Assembly (NCBI RefSeq): GCF_030816615.1
Contig: NZ_JAUSYD010000001.1
Location: 7,400,501-7,464,500, forward strand
DNA: 64,000 nt
Direction: 5' to 3'
DNA from: Streptomyces sp. B1I3
GTDB taxonomy: Bacteria; Actinomycetota; Actinomycetes; Streptomycetales; Streptomycetaceae
Shown here: positions 17,094 to 26,674 of the stretch, one piece after another
Layout: every line of letters begins with the position of its first letter
Position numbering within the stretch: the stretch's first letter is position 1
Program-made: the position numbers and the translations under genes
The notes under the pieces: model-generated
The model's input: the letters and a program-made list of their open reading frames with translations, nothing else
Database searches by the model: none
What the model was told of the DNA's origin: nothing

Positions 17094-17207
17094 CCGCGCA
17101 GCCTTCTGGGATGACCGCGCCCCTGAAGCGCCCGTTACGGGTAGCTGGGAGCTCCAGCTCACCGCCGAGCTCGCCGATGATGGCGAGCAGGTGAGCGTGG
17201 TGGTCGG

Positions 17208-17817
17208 TCACGATGTCTCCATGTTGCAGCCGGATACGTCGTCGCTGTCCGTGGGGTCGGGGTGGAAGAAGCGGGTGTAGCGGAGTCCGGTCTCCGGAGT
17301 GATGTTGGACACCGCGCATAGGTGCTGCGGGTCAGCGCCGGTGGCGGCGGCCTCTTCTAGGATTCGGTCCTCGGGAAGTTGCTGGGCGGTGACCGGGAGG
17401 CCGCGCAGCAGAGGCTGCATCCAGCCGGTTGTGACCGGGCCCCGGGTGTGCGCGGTCTGCGAGCTGATGAACATGTGAGGGTTGCGGGTATGTGGCCAGC
17501 GCTGGTGCCGGAGGTGGATGTAGTCGACGGTGGCCTGCTGGGTGAAGGCGTCGAGGGGGTGATTGATGTCGCCGAGCGTGAGCCGGCCGCGGGTGAAGTC
17601 GATGGCAGTCAGGGGCAGCGCTCGGGCCTTGTGCGGGTAGAGCGCATGGATGCCGACGAGGGCGATCAGCAGCTTCAGGGCGGGGTTGGTCTCGGTGGCT
17701 GCGGTCAGACGCTGGATCGTTTCGGAGCTCAGCGGCATGGGCGCCGAGTTGGGCCGGGGTCCCAGGCTCATAGGCCCTCAGCGGGACATCCCTGGTCCGT
17801 GCGAGGCGCACGACCAA
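17208..17817 (-). pseudogene. Tyrosine recombinase, C-terminal catalytic-domain fragment
   Basis: The minus strand carries SSETIQRLTAATETNPALKL, LIALVGIHALYPHKARALPL, then TLGDINHPLDAFTQQATVDY and a tail with the nucleophile context ETGLRYTRFFHP. The upstream piece VVRLARTRDVPLRAYEPGTP is in another frame and joins only through a shift near 17765. The fragment has the recombinase layout but no N-terminal domain. It lies just inside the left-end-like array at 17875-17949. Confidence 0.7.
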
Positions 17818-17874
17818 GCTGACACCCCTTGGCGGCTAAGCCGCAGTTCACAGTCGGATTGTCTGGCCAGGCCG

Positions 17875-17949
17875 GTCAAGGTTCAGTGGCACAAACCGGC
17901 GTCCGTCAATCTTCAGTGGCAAACGGTCAAGGTTCAGTGGCAGAGGTCA
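17875..17949 (-). repeat. Three-site transposon end array, same layout as the Tn7-like ends at 36.7 and 37.3 kb
   Basis: On the minus strand, three copies of TGCCACTGAAxxTTGAC begin at 17942, 17921 and 17891, that is 0, +21 and +51. An outer terminus reads TGACCTCTGCC from 17949. The arrays at 36662 and 37281 use the related motif TGxCAnCGAAnnnTG with the same ~21 and ~31 bp steps. This looks like a solo left end (multiple transposase-binding sites) of a related element. An IS21-type end is an alternative. Confidence 0.5.
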
Positions 17950-18175
17950 CGCCACCGCCCCACGGAGACCGCAATGCGCTGTGCAACACCGCTCTGCAAC
18001 GCGAACCTGCAACAGGCACCGTTGCGCCCCTGACCTGCTGGAAAGCCCGCCAGGAGCAGGGGCAGGGCATGCGTGTTGCACTCCGTGTTGCAAGGTGGTG
18101 CCGAGGTCTGGCCGGTGACAGCGCGAGACCCCGGCCTCAAGAGGTCCCGGGGTCTGGTCGGGTGCGGGGGGCCGG

Positions 18176-19400
18176 TCAGTAGTCGTCGCGTTCGGTGGGA
18201 GGTCCGTACTGCTCGATGAGGTCGCAGGTACACGTACCGCCCTCGTAGAGCGCCTTGTCGCATTCCTCGTGGTGCTTCCGCCGCGCCGGCGCGGGCTGCA
18301 CCGGCGCGGGCTGCGGGGCAGCTGGCTCCGGGGCGGCCTCGGCGCCCCGGAGCGGTCCCACCCAGTTCATGCCGAGCGCGGCGAGGGCGGCGCGCTGCCC
18401 GGAGGTGAGCTTGTCGCGTCTCGATTTGGTGTCGGAGATCCATACGCACAGCTTGACGGTCACCGGTTCCGCCTCGCCGTCTATCGCGATCGTCTCGCTG
18501 TGTCCGCGCGGTACCGCCCGCTGCCCTTCCCGTTCGACCCACTGCGTGAGGGATGCCAGACCCCGCTGGAACGCCTGCTGCGCCTTCCCCTGACCCTTCG
18601 CCGCAGGCGTTGCCGCCGGGGCGGGGGCCGGGGCCTGAGCGGGTTGCACGCCCAGCTTCGACAGCCGTTCCTGCTGCTCGGGCGATAGCTGCGACCACGT
18701 GCCTGGGTTCTTCTGCCGTTCCAGCCACCGTCCGATGTCGTCGCCCTCGAACAGCACGCCGGGCTGGATCTCGGGCAGGCTGCCGTCGGCGTCAACGAGG
18801 TCGGCGAGGACGCGGTAGTGCCGTTGCCAGTCCAGCGGCCACGGGCAGTCCCAGTCCGGGTCGATCTCCGTCAGCTGCTGCGCGCGCTTCGCTGCCCGTT
18901 CCGGGTCCTTCCCGAGGCCGCCCTTGCGGCGGAGGTTGGCGAGGTGCTGGCCATCATCGCTTCGCCTTCCCCCCAGACTGCGTCCTGCCGGGGCGCGAGG
19001 TGTCCGGTGGCCCGCCGGTAGGACCGGAGTGCGGCGAGCTTGTTCTCCCACGCTTCCTCGCCCGGTTCCCAGACCATGCCGGCTTCCGGTGCGACCAGCA
19101 GGGTCTTGCGCCGCTCCTCCAGCTCCCCGGCCCGTAGCGCCTTCCGCTGCTGCTGGACCCAGCGGCCAAGCGGGAAGTCCTTGGTGACGCCGACCTCGAC
19201 CTCGATTCGTAGGGCACGGCGTAGAGGCCGGTGATCTCGTTCTCCTTCCGCCACCGGAGCACGGCCTGGTAGCCCTCGAGCCACACCAGGGACTCCGGCC
19301 GGTACACCCGCGTCCGGAGGAACGCCGCGATCGTCGCCGCGTCACGGGGAGAGGAGAAGTGCAGCAGCGCGGCTTCGGCGGCGGCCTGGGCGTCGTCCTG
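18176..19400 (-). pseudogene. Helicase-associated-domain protein, several frameshifts
   Basis: The C-terminal frame (18176 to ~18950) has NLRRKGGLGKDPERAAKRAQ, ITEIDPDWDCPWPL-like segments (QLTEIDPDWDCPWPLDWQRH), then VKLCVWISDTKSRRDKLTSG and a tail HHEECDKALYEGGTCTCDLI. These are repeats of the helicase-associated (HA) domain found after DEAD-box helicases in Streptomyces. Upstream pieces DFPLGRWVQQQRKALRAGEL and YRPESLVWLEGYQAVLRWRK lie in two other frames (shifts near 18950 and 19215), and the piece before ~19395 meets a TAG. The helicase core is absent. Confidence 0.65.
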
Positions 19401-19411
19401 CTCCTAGTCCT

Positions 19412-19543
19412 CGCCCTCACCCGGCGCCCGGAGCTGTCGACGAAGACGGGACCTTCCTGCAGCTTCGGCCGGGTGGGGCCGGCGTGTCGGCGCCGTCGGC
19501 CCTGTGACGGCGGGGCGGTCTCGGTAGTGGTGTCCGATTGCAT
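19412..19543 (-). pseudogene. N-terminal scrap of a membrane glycosyltransferase/deacetylase-like protein
   Basis: ATG 19543 encodes MQSDTTTETAPPSQGRRRRH and RPKLQEGPVFVDSSGRRVRA. The PxFVDSSGRR stretch before a first membrane helix resembles the cytoplasmic start of streptomycete glycosyltransferase-type membrane proteins. The helix and the rest are missing. The identification is tentative. Confidence 0.35.
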
Positions 19544-19836
19544 CTGTGCATGGTCGCGGAAGGTGATGTGCGAATCGTGGCCGCTTCCTGGGACACCGCT
19601 GTGAAAATGGCCGCCCGCTGTGGGCCGGCTGAGGATTCCGGGGCCTGAGCCGGGGGCCGCCCCGCCCGCGCGGCCTGCGAATCCCGTGCTCGACAAGGCC
19701 ATTCGGGAAAACGAACGACCGTGTGAGGGTGTCACCTGTGAGGTGCGTATGTTCCCCGGCGACGGCTCGCCATGAGAGGTTCGGAGTGGCCCGGCACCCT
19801 CTTCCACGTCGCCCGGGGCACTTCACACGAGAGCAG

Positions 19837-20877
19837 GTGCACATCATCTTGCGCGGATCACCGAAAGGGGCCGTGGCGGCCGGGGCCGGGCTGTTCGCCC
19901 TGGCGCTAGCCTGCGGTGCGTGCGCCACGGACACCGCCGCCGACCAGGCAGGCGCGGCGGGGCCCCGCCCGAGCGGGTCACGGCCGGTCGAGGCGGCCGA
20001 CACCGCCTACACCCCGTACACGCCGTACGTCAGCGCCACCACCGCGTCCGACCTGGACGCGTCCGGCTCGCCCACCACGTACAACCTCGCGTTCGTCGTC
20101 TCCGGCGACGGCGGTTGCACCCCGGGCTGGGGCGGCAGCGCGGAGGCCGACGACGCGACGGTGCTGGCCCGCGCCCAGAAGCTGACCTCGTCCGGTTCCG
20201 ACGTACGCGTCTCTTTCGGCGGCGCGGCGGGCACGGAGCTCGCGCTCGCCTGTGACAGTGCCCAGGAACTGGCGGACGCCTACGCGGCGGTGCTCGACGC
20301 GGTAGGCGCCGACAAGGCGGACTTCGACATCGAGGGGGCCGCGCTGACCGACGAGGCCTCTGTCGTCCGACGCGACCGGGCGATCGAGCTGCTGCAGGAG
20401 GAGCGTGACCTCGACGTCACCTACACGCTGCCCGTGATGCCGGACGGCCTGGAGGACAGCGGGGTAGCCGTGCTGACCGACGCGATGGACCGGGACGTCG
20501 AGCTGTCCGCCGTGAACATTATGGCGATGAACTACAGCTCTTCCCTGACCGGCGACATGGGCGACTACGCCGAAGAGGCGGCGCGCGCCGCCCACGACCA
20601 GATCTCCGACGTCCTGGACGTCTCCGACGGCGACGCCTGGGCCGCCCTGCACGTCATGGCGATGATCGGGGTCAACGACGTCGCGGGGGAGACCTTCACC
20701 CTGGAGGACGCCGCGTCACTGCGCGCCTTCGCGGAGGAGAACGGGGTCGGCGCGGTCTCGATGTGGGCCACCTTCCGGGACCGGGCGTGCGCGGAGGGGA
20801 AGACCACCACCGCCGACGACACGTGCAGCGGGGTGGAGCAAGAGGCCGGCGCGTTCGGCGAGGCGCTGGGCAGCTGA
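19837..20877 (+). CDS. Secreted GH18-like (chitinase-fold) lipoprotein
   Basis: A 346-residue exported protein from GTG 19837. Residues 1-30 are a signal with a Cys-containing end (AGLFALALACGACATD), suggesting a lipoprotein. The mature part has the GH18 layout: NLAFVVSGDGGCTPGWGGS, VRVSFGGAAGTELALACDSA, and DKADFDIEGAAL in place of DxxDxDxE. Next come LPVMPDGLEDSGVAVL and VNIMAMNYSSSLTGDM, with Met-Asn-Tyr at the barrel strand. The acid in FDIEG is kept while the DxxD part is degenerate, as in the bacterial ChiD/chitin-binding subgroup. It is monocistronic, with a strong hairpin 22 bp downstream. Confidence 0.75.
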   Translation: MHIILRGSPKGAVAAGAGLFALALACGACATDTAADQAGAAGPRPSGSRPVEAADTAYTPYTPYVSATTASDLDASGSPTTYNLAFVVSGDGGCTPGWGGSAEADDATVLARAQKLTSSGSDVRVSFGGAAGTELALACDSAQELADAYAAVLDAVGADKADFDIEGAALTDEASVVRRDRAIELLQEERDLDVTYTLPVMPDGLEDSGVAVLTDAMDRDVELSAVNIMAMNYSSSLTGDMGDYAEEAARAAHDQISDVLDVSDGDAWAALHVMAMIGVNDVAGETFTLEDAASLRAFAEENGVGAVSMWATFRDRACAEGKTTTADDTCSGVEQEAGAFGEALGS

Positions 20878-20898
20878 CCGGACCGACTAGGCCGTGCG

Positions 20899-20928
20899 GC
20901 GGGGGACGACGGAACCGCCGTCCCCCGC
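20899..20928 (+). terminator. Hairpin terminator after the GH18 gene
   Basis: GCGGGGGACG (20899-20908) pairs perfectly with CGTCCCCCGC (20919-20928) across a 10-base loop. It is placed 22 bp after the stop, as usual for streptomycete terminators that lack a U-tract. Confidence 0.7.
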
Positions 20929-20978
20929 GCGGTGCGGTGGACGGCGTTTCGGAGCAGGCGTGCCGGGGGCGGGGCCCG

Positions 20979-21190
20979 CTCAGACGGCCTGGGCTGCGCG
21001 GCGACGGCCGCGGCGAGCTGGGAGACGATCGCGGTGATCTGCAGTGGGATCTCCTCGTCGTCTACCGGGTGGGTCGAGGCGAAACGGGTCAGCGAACCGG
21101 CGATAGAGAGCTTGGACTCGTCCAGCACGTTGCCGCCGGCGACGCCTGCGGCCTTGCGGGCCTCGCCCGCCCGCTCCTGCAGCGCCTGGG
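20979..21190 (-). pseudogene. Unidentified protein remnant
   Basis: The minus strand shows ALQERAGEARKAAGVAGGNV, then DESKLSIAGSLTRFASTHPV and EEIPLQITAIVSQLAAAVAA, with a plausible helical C-terminus. No start region is attached: upstream sequence is unrelated. I do not recognise it. Confidence 0.3.
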
Positions 21191-21626
21191 GACAACCGCC
21201 ATTGGGAGGCGCTGCGCCACGAGAGTGTGCAACATCCTGCAAGTTCGCCGTGCCCCTCGGTTCCTCGGCATGGAGCCTGACCAGGCACCTCGTCGCCCTC
21301 GACCTGTGCGGCCGTGTAGGGATCATGATGGTTCTTCATCCCGGAGGCCCATCATGATCTATACGGATCCATGACTCCCGTCTGCCGGGCTGACCTGCGG
21401 CAACGGCAAATGAAAGCCAGGACGAACCCGCTGGATGTTCTTGCCCACGCCCGAGACACCTCATGACGACGACCACGGAGAAGACCCCTGCGCCCACGAT
21501 CCGTGAGTGGCCCGGATGGTGGCAAACCTGCGCGTCGGAGGAGGCCCCCGCCCTGCTAGCGTGCACGGCCACGGTCGGCCTGAGCGAGGCCGAGCGAAGC
21601 GCAGTCGTGTCGAGGAGAGGAGCAAC

Positions 21627-22148
21627 ATGCGTAATATGCACGAACGTTGGTGGCCGGTGGACCCTGAGAAGGTCGGCCCACTGCTCGACTCGCTCGCCTC
21701 CGAGGACGACCGGCTGTGGCCGGTGGACGACTGGCCCCCGATGACGTTCGACGGGCCCCTCGCGGTGGGCGCGACCGGAGGCCACGGCAGCATGACCTAC
21801 ACCGTCGTGGGCTACACGCCGGGGCGGATGGTCACCTTCGAGCTCGGCCCTGGACTGGGCCTGCGCGGCCACCACCGCTTCGTCGTCGAGCCGCAGCTGC
21901 GTGGGGAGCACTCCGGGACGGTGGTGCGGCACGAAGCATCCGCCCGCGTCTACGGGCGGATGCTGTGGATGTGGCCGTTGATCACCCGTTGGGTGCACGA
22001 CGCCGTGGTCGAGGACGCGCTGGACCGCTGCCACCGGGAGTTGATGGGCAAGTGCCCGGCGCGGCCCGCACGTTGGAGTCCGTGGGTGCGCTGGCTGCGC
22101 GCCAAGCGGGGCATGCCCACCGAGCGCAGCACTTCCCGCGAAGCCTGA
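21627..22148 (+). CDS. SRPBCC-fold protein
   Basis: A 173-residue protein from ATG 21627 with GAGGAG upstream. It has the START/SRPBCC-like pattern of an N-terminal DRLWPVDDWPPMTFDGPLAV, the beta-sheet core TYTVVGYTPGRMVTFELGPG and HHRFVVEPQLRGEHSGTVVR, and the long C-terminal helix WVHDAVVEDALDRCHRELMG. Such domains bind hydrophobic ligands. No catalytic motif is visible and the ligand is unknown. Apparently intact. Confidence 0.7.
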   Translation: MRNMHERWWPVDPEKVGPLLDSLASEDDRLWPVDDWPPMTFDGPLAVGATGGHGSMTYTVVGYTPGRMVTFELGPGLGLRGHHRFVVEPQLRGEHSGTVVRHEASARVYGRMLWMWPLITRWVHDAVVEDALDRCHRELMGKCPARPARWSPWVRWLRAKRGMPTERSTSREA

Positions 22149-22386
22149 TCGGTCACGCGCCCCAACAGGCCGCCATGAGCACCCCGTTCAACGGGCGCGA
22201 CCACGCGACGCCGAGGTGCACTGTCCCGACGCGACGGGACCGGGGGAGAAGGCGCACAGCCGGACTCGTCCTTGCCCCCAACGACCACGAGCGCAGGCGT
22301 CGTCATCCGGGAGCAGTCCGCGGTGGCGACCGGGCTACCTGGTGCCGCCCGATCAGAGGTCACCCAACAAGCTCTCAGCTTGACTT

Positions 22387-22650
22387 TTATCCTTCGGCGG
22401 TGGCTCTCCGTGGTTTCGTGCCGACCTTGTGGTGGGCGGGACGTTGGTAACGCTCGCCGGTGGCGAGGATCCTTCCCACGTCATGGCGGGTGGCAGGCCG
22501 TTGGCTTCTCAATCCAACTGGTAGCCCTGGGACGGGCGTTGAGGGGTTCGGCGCACGGGCTGGTGTAGCGGCTGTCGGGCGCAGGTTTCTGAACCCCCGC
22601 CGGACCCGGGCTGGGGTGAGCCGTTGCGGCGGGGCGGGCTTCTCCCAGGG
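22387..22650 (-). pseudogene. C-terminal remnant of a putative transposase (PGRPxGSKN-tail family)
   Basis: The minus strand reads LTPARVRRGFRNLRPTAATP, then PNPSTPVPGLPVGLRSQRPA and TRHDVGRILATG. This is a degraded version of the RRGFRxLRA...KPSRPGPGRPxGSKNxxxATRYDVGK tail of a common streptomycete transposase (NF041680-like). A second tail of this family is at 55792. Confidence 0.5.
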
Positions 22651-22682
22651 GTGGCGGATCAACCTTCACTGCGACAGGTCAC

Positions 22683-22909
22683 GACTGATAAGTGATCTCA
22701 CCTTCGAGAGCGGACTCCAGGAGCCGCTTGGTCAGCTGCTGAAGCAGCCCGCCCTCGCCGGTCAGCTGCAGACCCTCGGCCTAGGCCTGGCCCACGAGCT
22801 CGTCGATCAGCCGGTCGTCCATGGACTTCGACGTCACCGCCAGCGGCGGTGGCGTTCTGAGGCCTGTAGCCGCATGGTCGTGGGCGTCACTGCAGGCGAC
22901 GGTGTTCAT
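22683..22909 (-). pseudogene. IS256-family transposase, N-terminal remnant with amber codon
   Basis: ATG 22909 encodes MNTVACSDAHDHAATGLRTP, then SKSMDDRLIDELVGQA, TAG (22781-22783), AEGLQLTGEGGLLQQLTKRL and LESALEGEI. This is the start of Mutator/IS256 transposases, where the amber replaces a Gln-like position. Similarity ends near 22683. Its start overlaps the DoxX stop. Confidence 0.7.
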
Positions 22910-23445
22910 CGCCGGGTTGCCACGGTGTCGCGGGTTCCGGGCCGGGTCCCGGCCAGCAGGCGCCGAGAGGAGGTGCTGTGGGTGGCTGTGGCTGCCCACA
23001 GCGCGATGGCGATGAACAGCAGCTGCTCGGGAACCCTGAACCACAACGGCGTGGCCGGGTTGCCGTCGAGCGGGATGTCCTCGATGGCGGCGTAGATGTT
23101 GGCTGGGAGCATCAGCACGAAGAGTGCGGCCAAGCCGATCCCGGCCGCCGAGCGTGTCGTGGCCCGGACGAGCCCTGCGGCGCCGAGGAGTTCCAGCACG
23201 CCGGTCACGTAGACCATTGCGCGGGGAAACGGCACGAACGGCGGGACCATGGCTGCCAGGTCGTCGTGGCTGGGCATCACGGTGACGCTTGACGGGACGA
23301 AGTGCGCGGCCGCGGTGGCCACGAGCATGATCGCCAGACCGTGGATGGCGCTCGCTCTCCAGCTCGCGAACCGGCTGATCCCCAGTGCACCGAGCAGGCG
23401 AAATCCCAGCGCCGGGCCGAGGAGAAGCAGGATGGTTGTGAACAT
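22906..23445 (-). CDS. DoxX-like integral membrane protein
   Basis: A 179-residue protein from ATG 23445, with GGAGG seven bases upstream. Four hydrophobic helices include MFTTILLLLGPALGFRLLGA, SAIHGLAIMLVATAAAHFVP, MVYVTGVLELLGAAGLVRAT and the IGLAALFVLMLPANIYAAIE region. The VTGVLELLGAAGLV helix is the DoxX signature. The family is associated with the membrane side of redox or sulfur metabolism, but no specific substrate can be assigned. Confidence 0.8.
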   Translation of the reverse strand: MFTTILLLLGPALGFRLLGALGISRFASWRASAIHGLAIMLVATAAAHFVPSSVTVMPSHDDLAAMVPPFVPFPRAMVYVTGVLELLGAAGLVRATTRSAAGIGLAALFVLMLPANIYAAIEDIPLDGNPATPLWFRVPEQLLFIAIALWAATATHSTSSRRLLAGTRPGTRDTVATRR

Positions 23446-23642
23446 AGGGGGTCCTCCGATAGGGAGCGAAAACGTGCAGACGAGCGGGCAACGGCTTCCT
23501 TCATGGGGCGTCCGGTCGTCGGGCTGCCGCTCGAACCAGCTGCGGATGCACGAGGGGCGTTGCACGGACGCGGGGTGCTCTGCAAGCGACCTGACGTTCA
23601 TGTGACGGAATCTTCAAGAGGTGGTCAGGACCGTCGCGGTGT

Positions 23643-24518
23643 TCAGCCAGCGGCGAAGAACAGGCCGGCTCCGTACGCGTGGCGCGCGGAGACGAAGAAC
23701 CCGTCACCGGTCGATCGGGTCGCGGTGCCCCCACTCTCGACGATCTTGCGGGCGTCGTCGACGTCGTGGACCAGGACGGTCATAGCGGCCAGGTACGACG
23801 AGGCCGAAACCGGTTCGCCGGGCAGCACCTTTTCGGCGTCCGAGGCGCGGACGATCTCCAACCGCGCGGCCGTCGCTTCCAGCGCGGCGATCGGGCCGTC
23901 GTGCTCGGCAGTTGTCTGCAGCATGCGGATGTACCGGTTCGTGATCGCGTCGAACTCGACGTCGTCGGCCACTATCAGCACGGCGCCGAGTCCGCGCGCG
24001 CCGTTGGGGTGGCTGAGATAGCGCGGCTGGTGCACGTACTGGCGGGTGAGGTGTTGGGCGATCCCCACGTAGCCCTCCGGGGTTGAGCGCGGATCGATGT
24101 GCACGGCGCGGGCCCGGACCGTGCGCGTCCCCTCCTCGGTGTCAACGTCTCGCTCCAGTTCCAGCACGCCCGAAGTGCGCAGCCCGGCGTCGGCCAGTCG
24201 GCGGTTGGCGGATTCGGCGTCGTCGGTGTCAAGATTGAGCAGTCTGAAGCCCTCGTACTCGTCGGCCATTGCCTTGGTGTGCCAGGGGTCGGGCGCGGAC
24301 TCGTCCACGATCCCGAGCAGCTCGATGTACGACCCGCCAAACAACGCGCAGCGGTTGGCCGTGCAACCGGGCACCGGCGCCTGGCCGGGCCGCCCGCCCA
24401 GCAGGTGCCGTGAGCGCGGGCTGAGGGTGAACCCGAACGAGGCGTAGGCCCGCTCCAGTCCGTCGAGGTCGCGGGTCAGGATCCCGGTGTGATGGATGCC
24501 GTGGATGTCGCGTGTCAT
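23643..24518 (-). CDS. VOC-family (glyoxalase-like) protein
   Basis: About 291 residues. ATG 24518 (MTRDIHGIHHTGILTRDLDG) is preferred, with ATG 24527 the alternative. It has two vicinal-oxygen-chelate modules: HHTGILTRDLDGLERAYASF with the metal-His context, a middle NRCALFGGSYIELLGIVDES, and a second module from LGAVLIVADDVEFDAITNRY to YGAGLFFAAG. It resembles the glyoxalase-like domain group with PF13468-type topology. The divergent Lrp/AsnC regulator at 24604 probably controls it (inference). Confidence 0.75.
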   Translation of the reverse strand: MTRDIHGIHHTGILTRDLDGLERAYASFGFTLSPRSRHLLGGRPGQAPVPGCTANRCALFGGSYIELLGIVDESAPDPWHTKAMADEYEGFRLLNLDTDDAESANRRLADAGLRTSGVLELERDVDTEEGTRTVRARAVHIDPRSTPEGYVGIAQHLTRQYVHQPRYLSHPNGARGLGAVLIVADDVEFDAITNRYIRMLQTTAEHDGPIAALEATAARLEIVRASDAEKVLPGEPVSASSYLAAMTVLVHDVDDARKIVESGGTATRSTGDGFFVSARHAYGAGLFFAAG

Positions 24519-24603
24519 AGGACTCATGATTCGTCGACCGCCCGCGCCTGAACTCCAACTGCCGCCGCCACGCCGCTATCCGACACCGGCCTACACTGAC
24601 CAG

Positions 24604-25554
24604 ATGGATTCGGTCACGCTGGACTTACTCGACCTCCGGCTGCTGCACGCGCTCCAGCTCGACGGGCGCGCATCCTTCAGCAAGATCGCCGATGTTCTCG
24701 GCGTCTCCGACCGCACCGTGGCCCGCCGTTTCGGCAGACTCCGCACCACAGGGACCGCCCGAGTGGTCGGCGTGCCCGACAGCCGCCGCACCGGCCACGC
24801 CGAATGGCTGGTACGCCTGCGGGGCCTGCCGTCCGCCACCGCACCGCTCGCCCGCGCGTTGGCCCGCCGCCCAGACACCGCCTGGGTGACCGTTGTCTCC
24901 AGCGGCACCGAGATCGTCTGCATCTTCCGCGTCGCCGAGGAGGGCGCGGCGCCCTTGGAAGCGCTGGGCCGCCTGCCCCAGATCACACAGGTCGACGCAC
25001 AACGGTTGCTACACCCCGTGATGAACCACCGCTGGACCGGCCGGACCTCAGCGCTCACCGCAGATCAGATCGCCGCACTGCGGCCACCGGCCACGGCGGA
25101 CACCGGGCCCGTCGACCTGACCGACCTCGACCACCGGCTGCTCCCCGTCCTCGCCGCGGACGGCCGCGCCCCCTACCCGCACCTCGCCCGCCAGGTCGGC
25201 TGGTCGGAATCCGCCGTCCGCCGCCGTATGGAAGACCTCCGCCGCATCGGCGTACTCCAACTCGACGTCGAGGTTGCCCCGGCCCTGTTCGGTTTCTCCG
25301 CCCAGTGCCTGCTCTGGCTGACCGTCACGCCCGCCCGGCTCGGCAGCGTCGCCAGGGCCCTGGCCGCCGACCCCGAAGCGGCCTTCGTCGGCACCACGAC
25401 CGGCACCTACCACCTGATCGCCATCGCCGTCTGCCGGGACGCCAACGCCCTTCACATCTACCTCACCGAACGCATCGGCTCTCTCAACGGCATCGACCAC
25501 ATGGAAACAGCCCTGATCGCCTCTTACACCAAACGAGCTGCCCCGACGCCATAA
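24604..25554 (+). CDS. Lrp/AsnC-family regulator with two HTH-RAM modules
   Basis: A 316-residue regulator from ATG 24604. Module 1 is LDLLDLRLLHALQLDGRASF, KIADVLGVSDRTVARRFGRL and an effector domain. Module 2 repeats LDHRLLPVLAADGRAPYPHL, RQVGWSESAVRRRMEDLRRI and a RAM-like domain (FVGTTTGTYHLIAIAVCRDA). Double-module Lrp proteins are common in Actinobacteria. It is divergent from the VOC gene, with starts 86 bp apart, which makes that gene a likely target. Confidence 0.88.
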   Translation: MDSVTLDLLDLRLLHALQLDGRASFSKIADVLGVSDRTVARRFGRLRTTGTARVVGVPDSRRTGHAEWLVRLRGLPSATAPLARALARRPDTAWVTVVSSGTEIVCIFRVAEEGAAPLEALGRLPQITQVDAQRLLHPVMNHRWTGRTSALTADQIAALRPPATADTGPVDLTDLDHRLLPVLAADGRAPYPHLARQVGWSESAVRRRMEDLRRIGVLQLDVEVAPALFGFSAQCLLWLTVTPARLGSVARALAADPEAAFVGTTTGTYHLIAIAVCRDANALHIYLTERIGSLNGIDHMETALIASYTKRAAPTP

Positions 25555-25562
25555 CGGGCGCA

Positions 25563-25731
25563 TGGATCCGCACGCCGACCATCCGTATGGGGAAGCGGGC
25601 CGTACACCTGCTGGTTCGACGCCGACACCACCGACGTGGAGGTTTTCACCGAGACCGGCGACTGGGTCGGCACCGCACCCGAGCCGAACGACCTGGGCGA
25701 ACTGCTAGCCTCGCCGTTTCGGTTGGGCTGA
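25563..25731 (+). pseudogene. Small conserved hypothetical, frameshifted
   Basis: After MDPHADHPYGEAG, the neighbouring frame reads CWFDADTTDVEVFTETGDWV and GTAPEPNDLGELLASPFRLG with a stop at 25729-25731. The second part is a normal-looking small protein end. Function unknown. Confidence 0.4.
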
Positions 25732-25766
25732 GGCGGCGTCGCTGATCACCAACCGGAAACGATCAG

Positions 25767-26657
25767 TAAGCGGTCCTATCAGAAGTCGCTGATGATGTGA
25801 CTGGCAGCTTGGATGCTCGTTGGGCTGTTCGTGGGGAAGAGACAGTCGCGTCCATGGATCGTCTCGGATGAACTGTGGTCGCTGGTCGAGCCGTTGTTGC
25901 CTGAGCCGGGGCCGAAACTGGTGGCCGGTCGGCCGAGGGTGCCTGACCGCCAGGCGCTGTGCGGAATCCTGTTTGTGCTGCATACCGGGATCCAGCGGGA
26001 GTACCTGCCGCAGGAACTGGGCTTCGGTTCGGGCATGACGTGCTGGCGCCGGCTTGCGGCCTGGAACGAGGTCGGCGTCTGGGACCGGCTCCACCTCGTG
26101 CTGCTGGCGAAGCTGCGAGCGGCGAAACAGCTCGACTGGTCTCGGGCGGTGATCGACTCCTCCCACGTCCGGGCCGCTCGGCGAGGCCCAAAAGCGGTCC
26201 CAGCCCGGTCGACCGCGCGCGGCCGGGCAGCAAGCACCACGTCCTCGTCGACGGGCAGGGCATCCCGCTCGCGGTGTCTCCGACCGGCGGAAACCGCAAC
26301 GACGTCACCCAGCTGATGCCCCTCCTGGCGAAGATTCCCTCCGTCCCCGGACTCGTCGGACGACCACGCCGGCGGCCTGACATCCTCCTCGGCGACCGCG
26401 GCTACGACCACGACAAGTACCGCCGCCTGGTCCGGGCGCACGGCATCAAACCGGTCATCGCCCGCCGCGGAGTACCGCACGGCTCCGGCCTCGGTGTTCA
26501 CCGCTGGGTCGTCGAGCGCACCATCGCCTGGATCCACGGCTTCCGACGCCTCCGCGTCCGCCGGGAGAGACGCGACGACATCCACGAAGCCTTCCTCGGA
26601 CTCGCCACCTGCCTCATCACCCACCGCCACGTCCAACGCCTTTGTCAGGACCTCTTA
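25767..26657 (+). mobile_element. IS5-type insertion sequence (two-frame transposase)
   Basis: Ends read TAAGCGGTCCTATCAG (from 25767) and, inverted, TAAGAGGTCCTGACAA (from 26657), enclosing one transposase. No target duplication is certain. On its right an IS1380 fragment abuts directly. Confidence 0.75.
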
Positions 26658-26660
26658 TAG
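25813..26660 (+). CDS. IS5-type transposase made by -1 frameshifting
   Basis: Frame 1 (25813-26316) has RPWIVSDELWSLVEPLLPEP and the first catalytic Asp in SRAVIDSSHVRAARRGPK. Frame 2 continues SGPSPVDRARPGSKHHVLVD, with the second Asp in DILLGDRGYDHDKY and the Glu region VVERTIAWIHGFRRLR. The two join at C_CCA_AAA (26187-26193), a canonical -1 slippery heptamer in the correct phase, giving GPK-SGPSPVD. The fused protein has about 283 residues and all DDE residues, so the element may be active. Confidence 0.8.
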
Positions 26661-26674
26661 GTGGGCGCGGCCGC

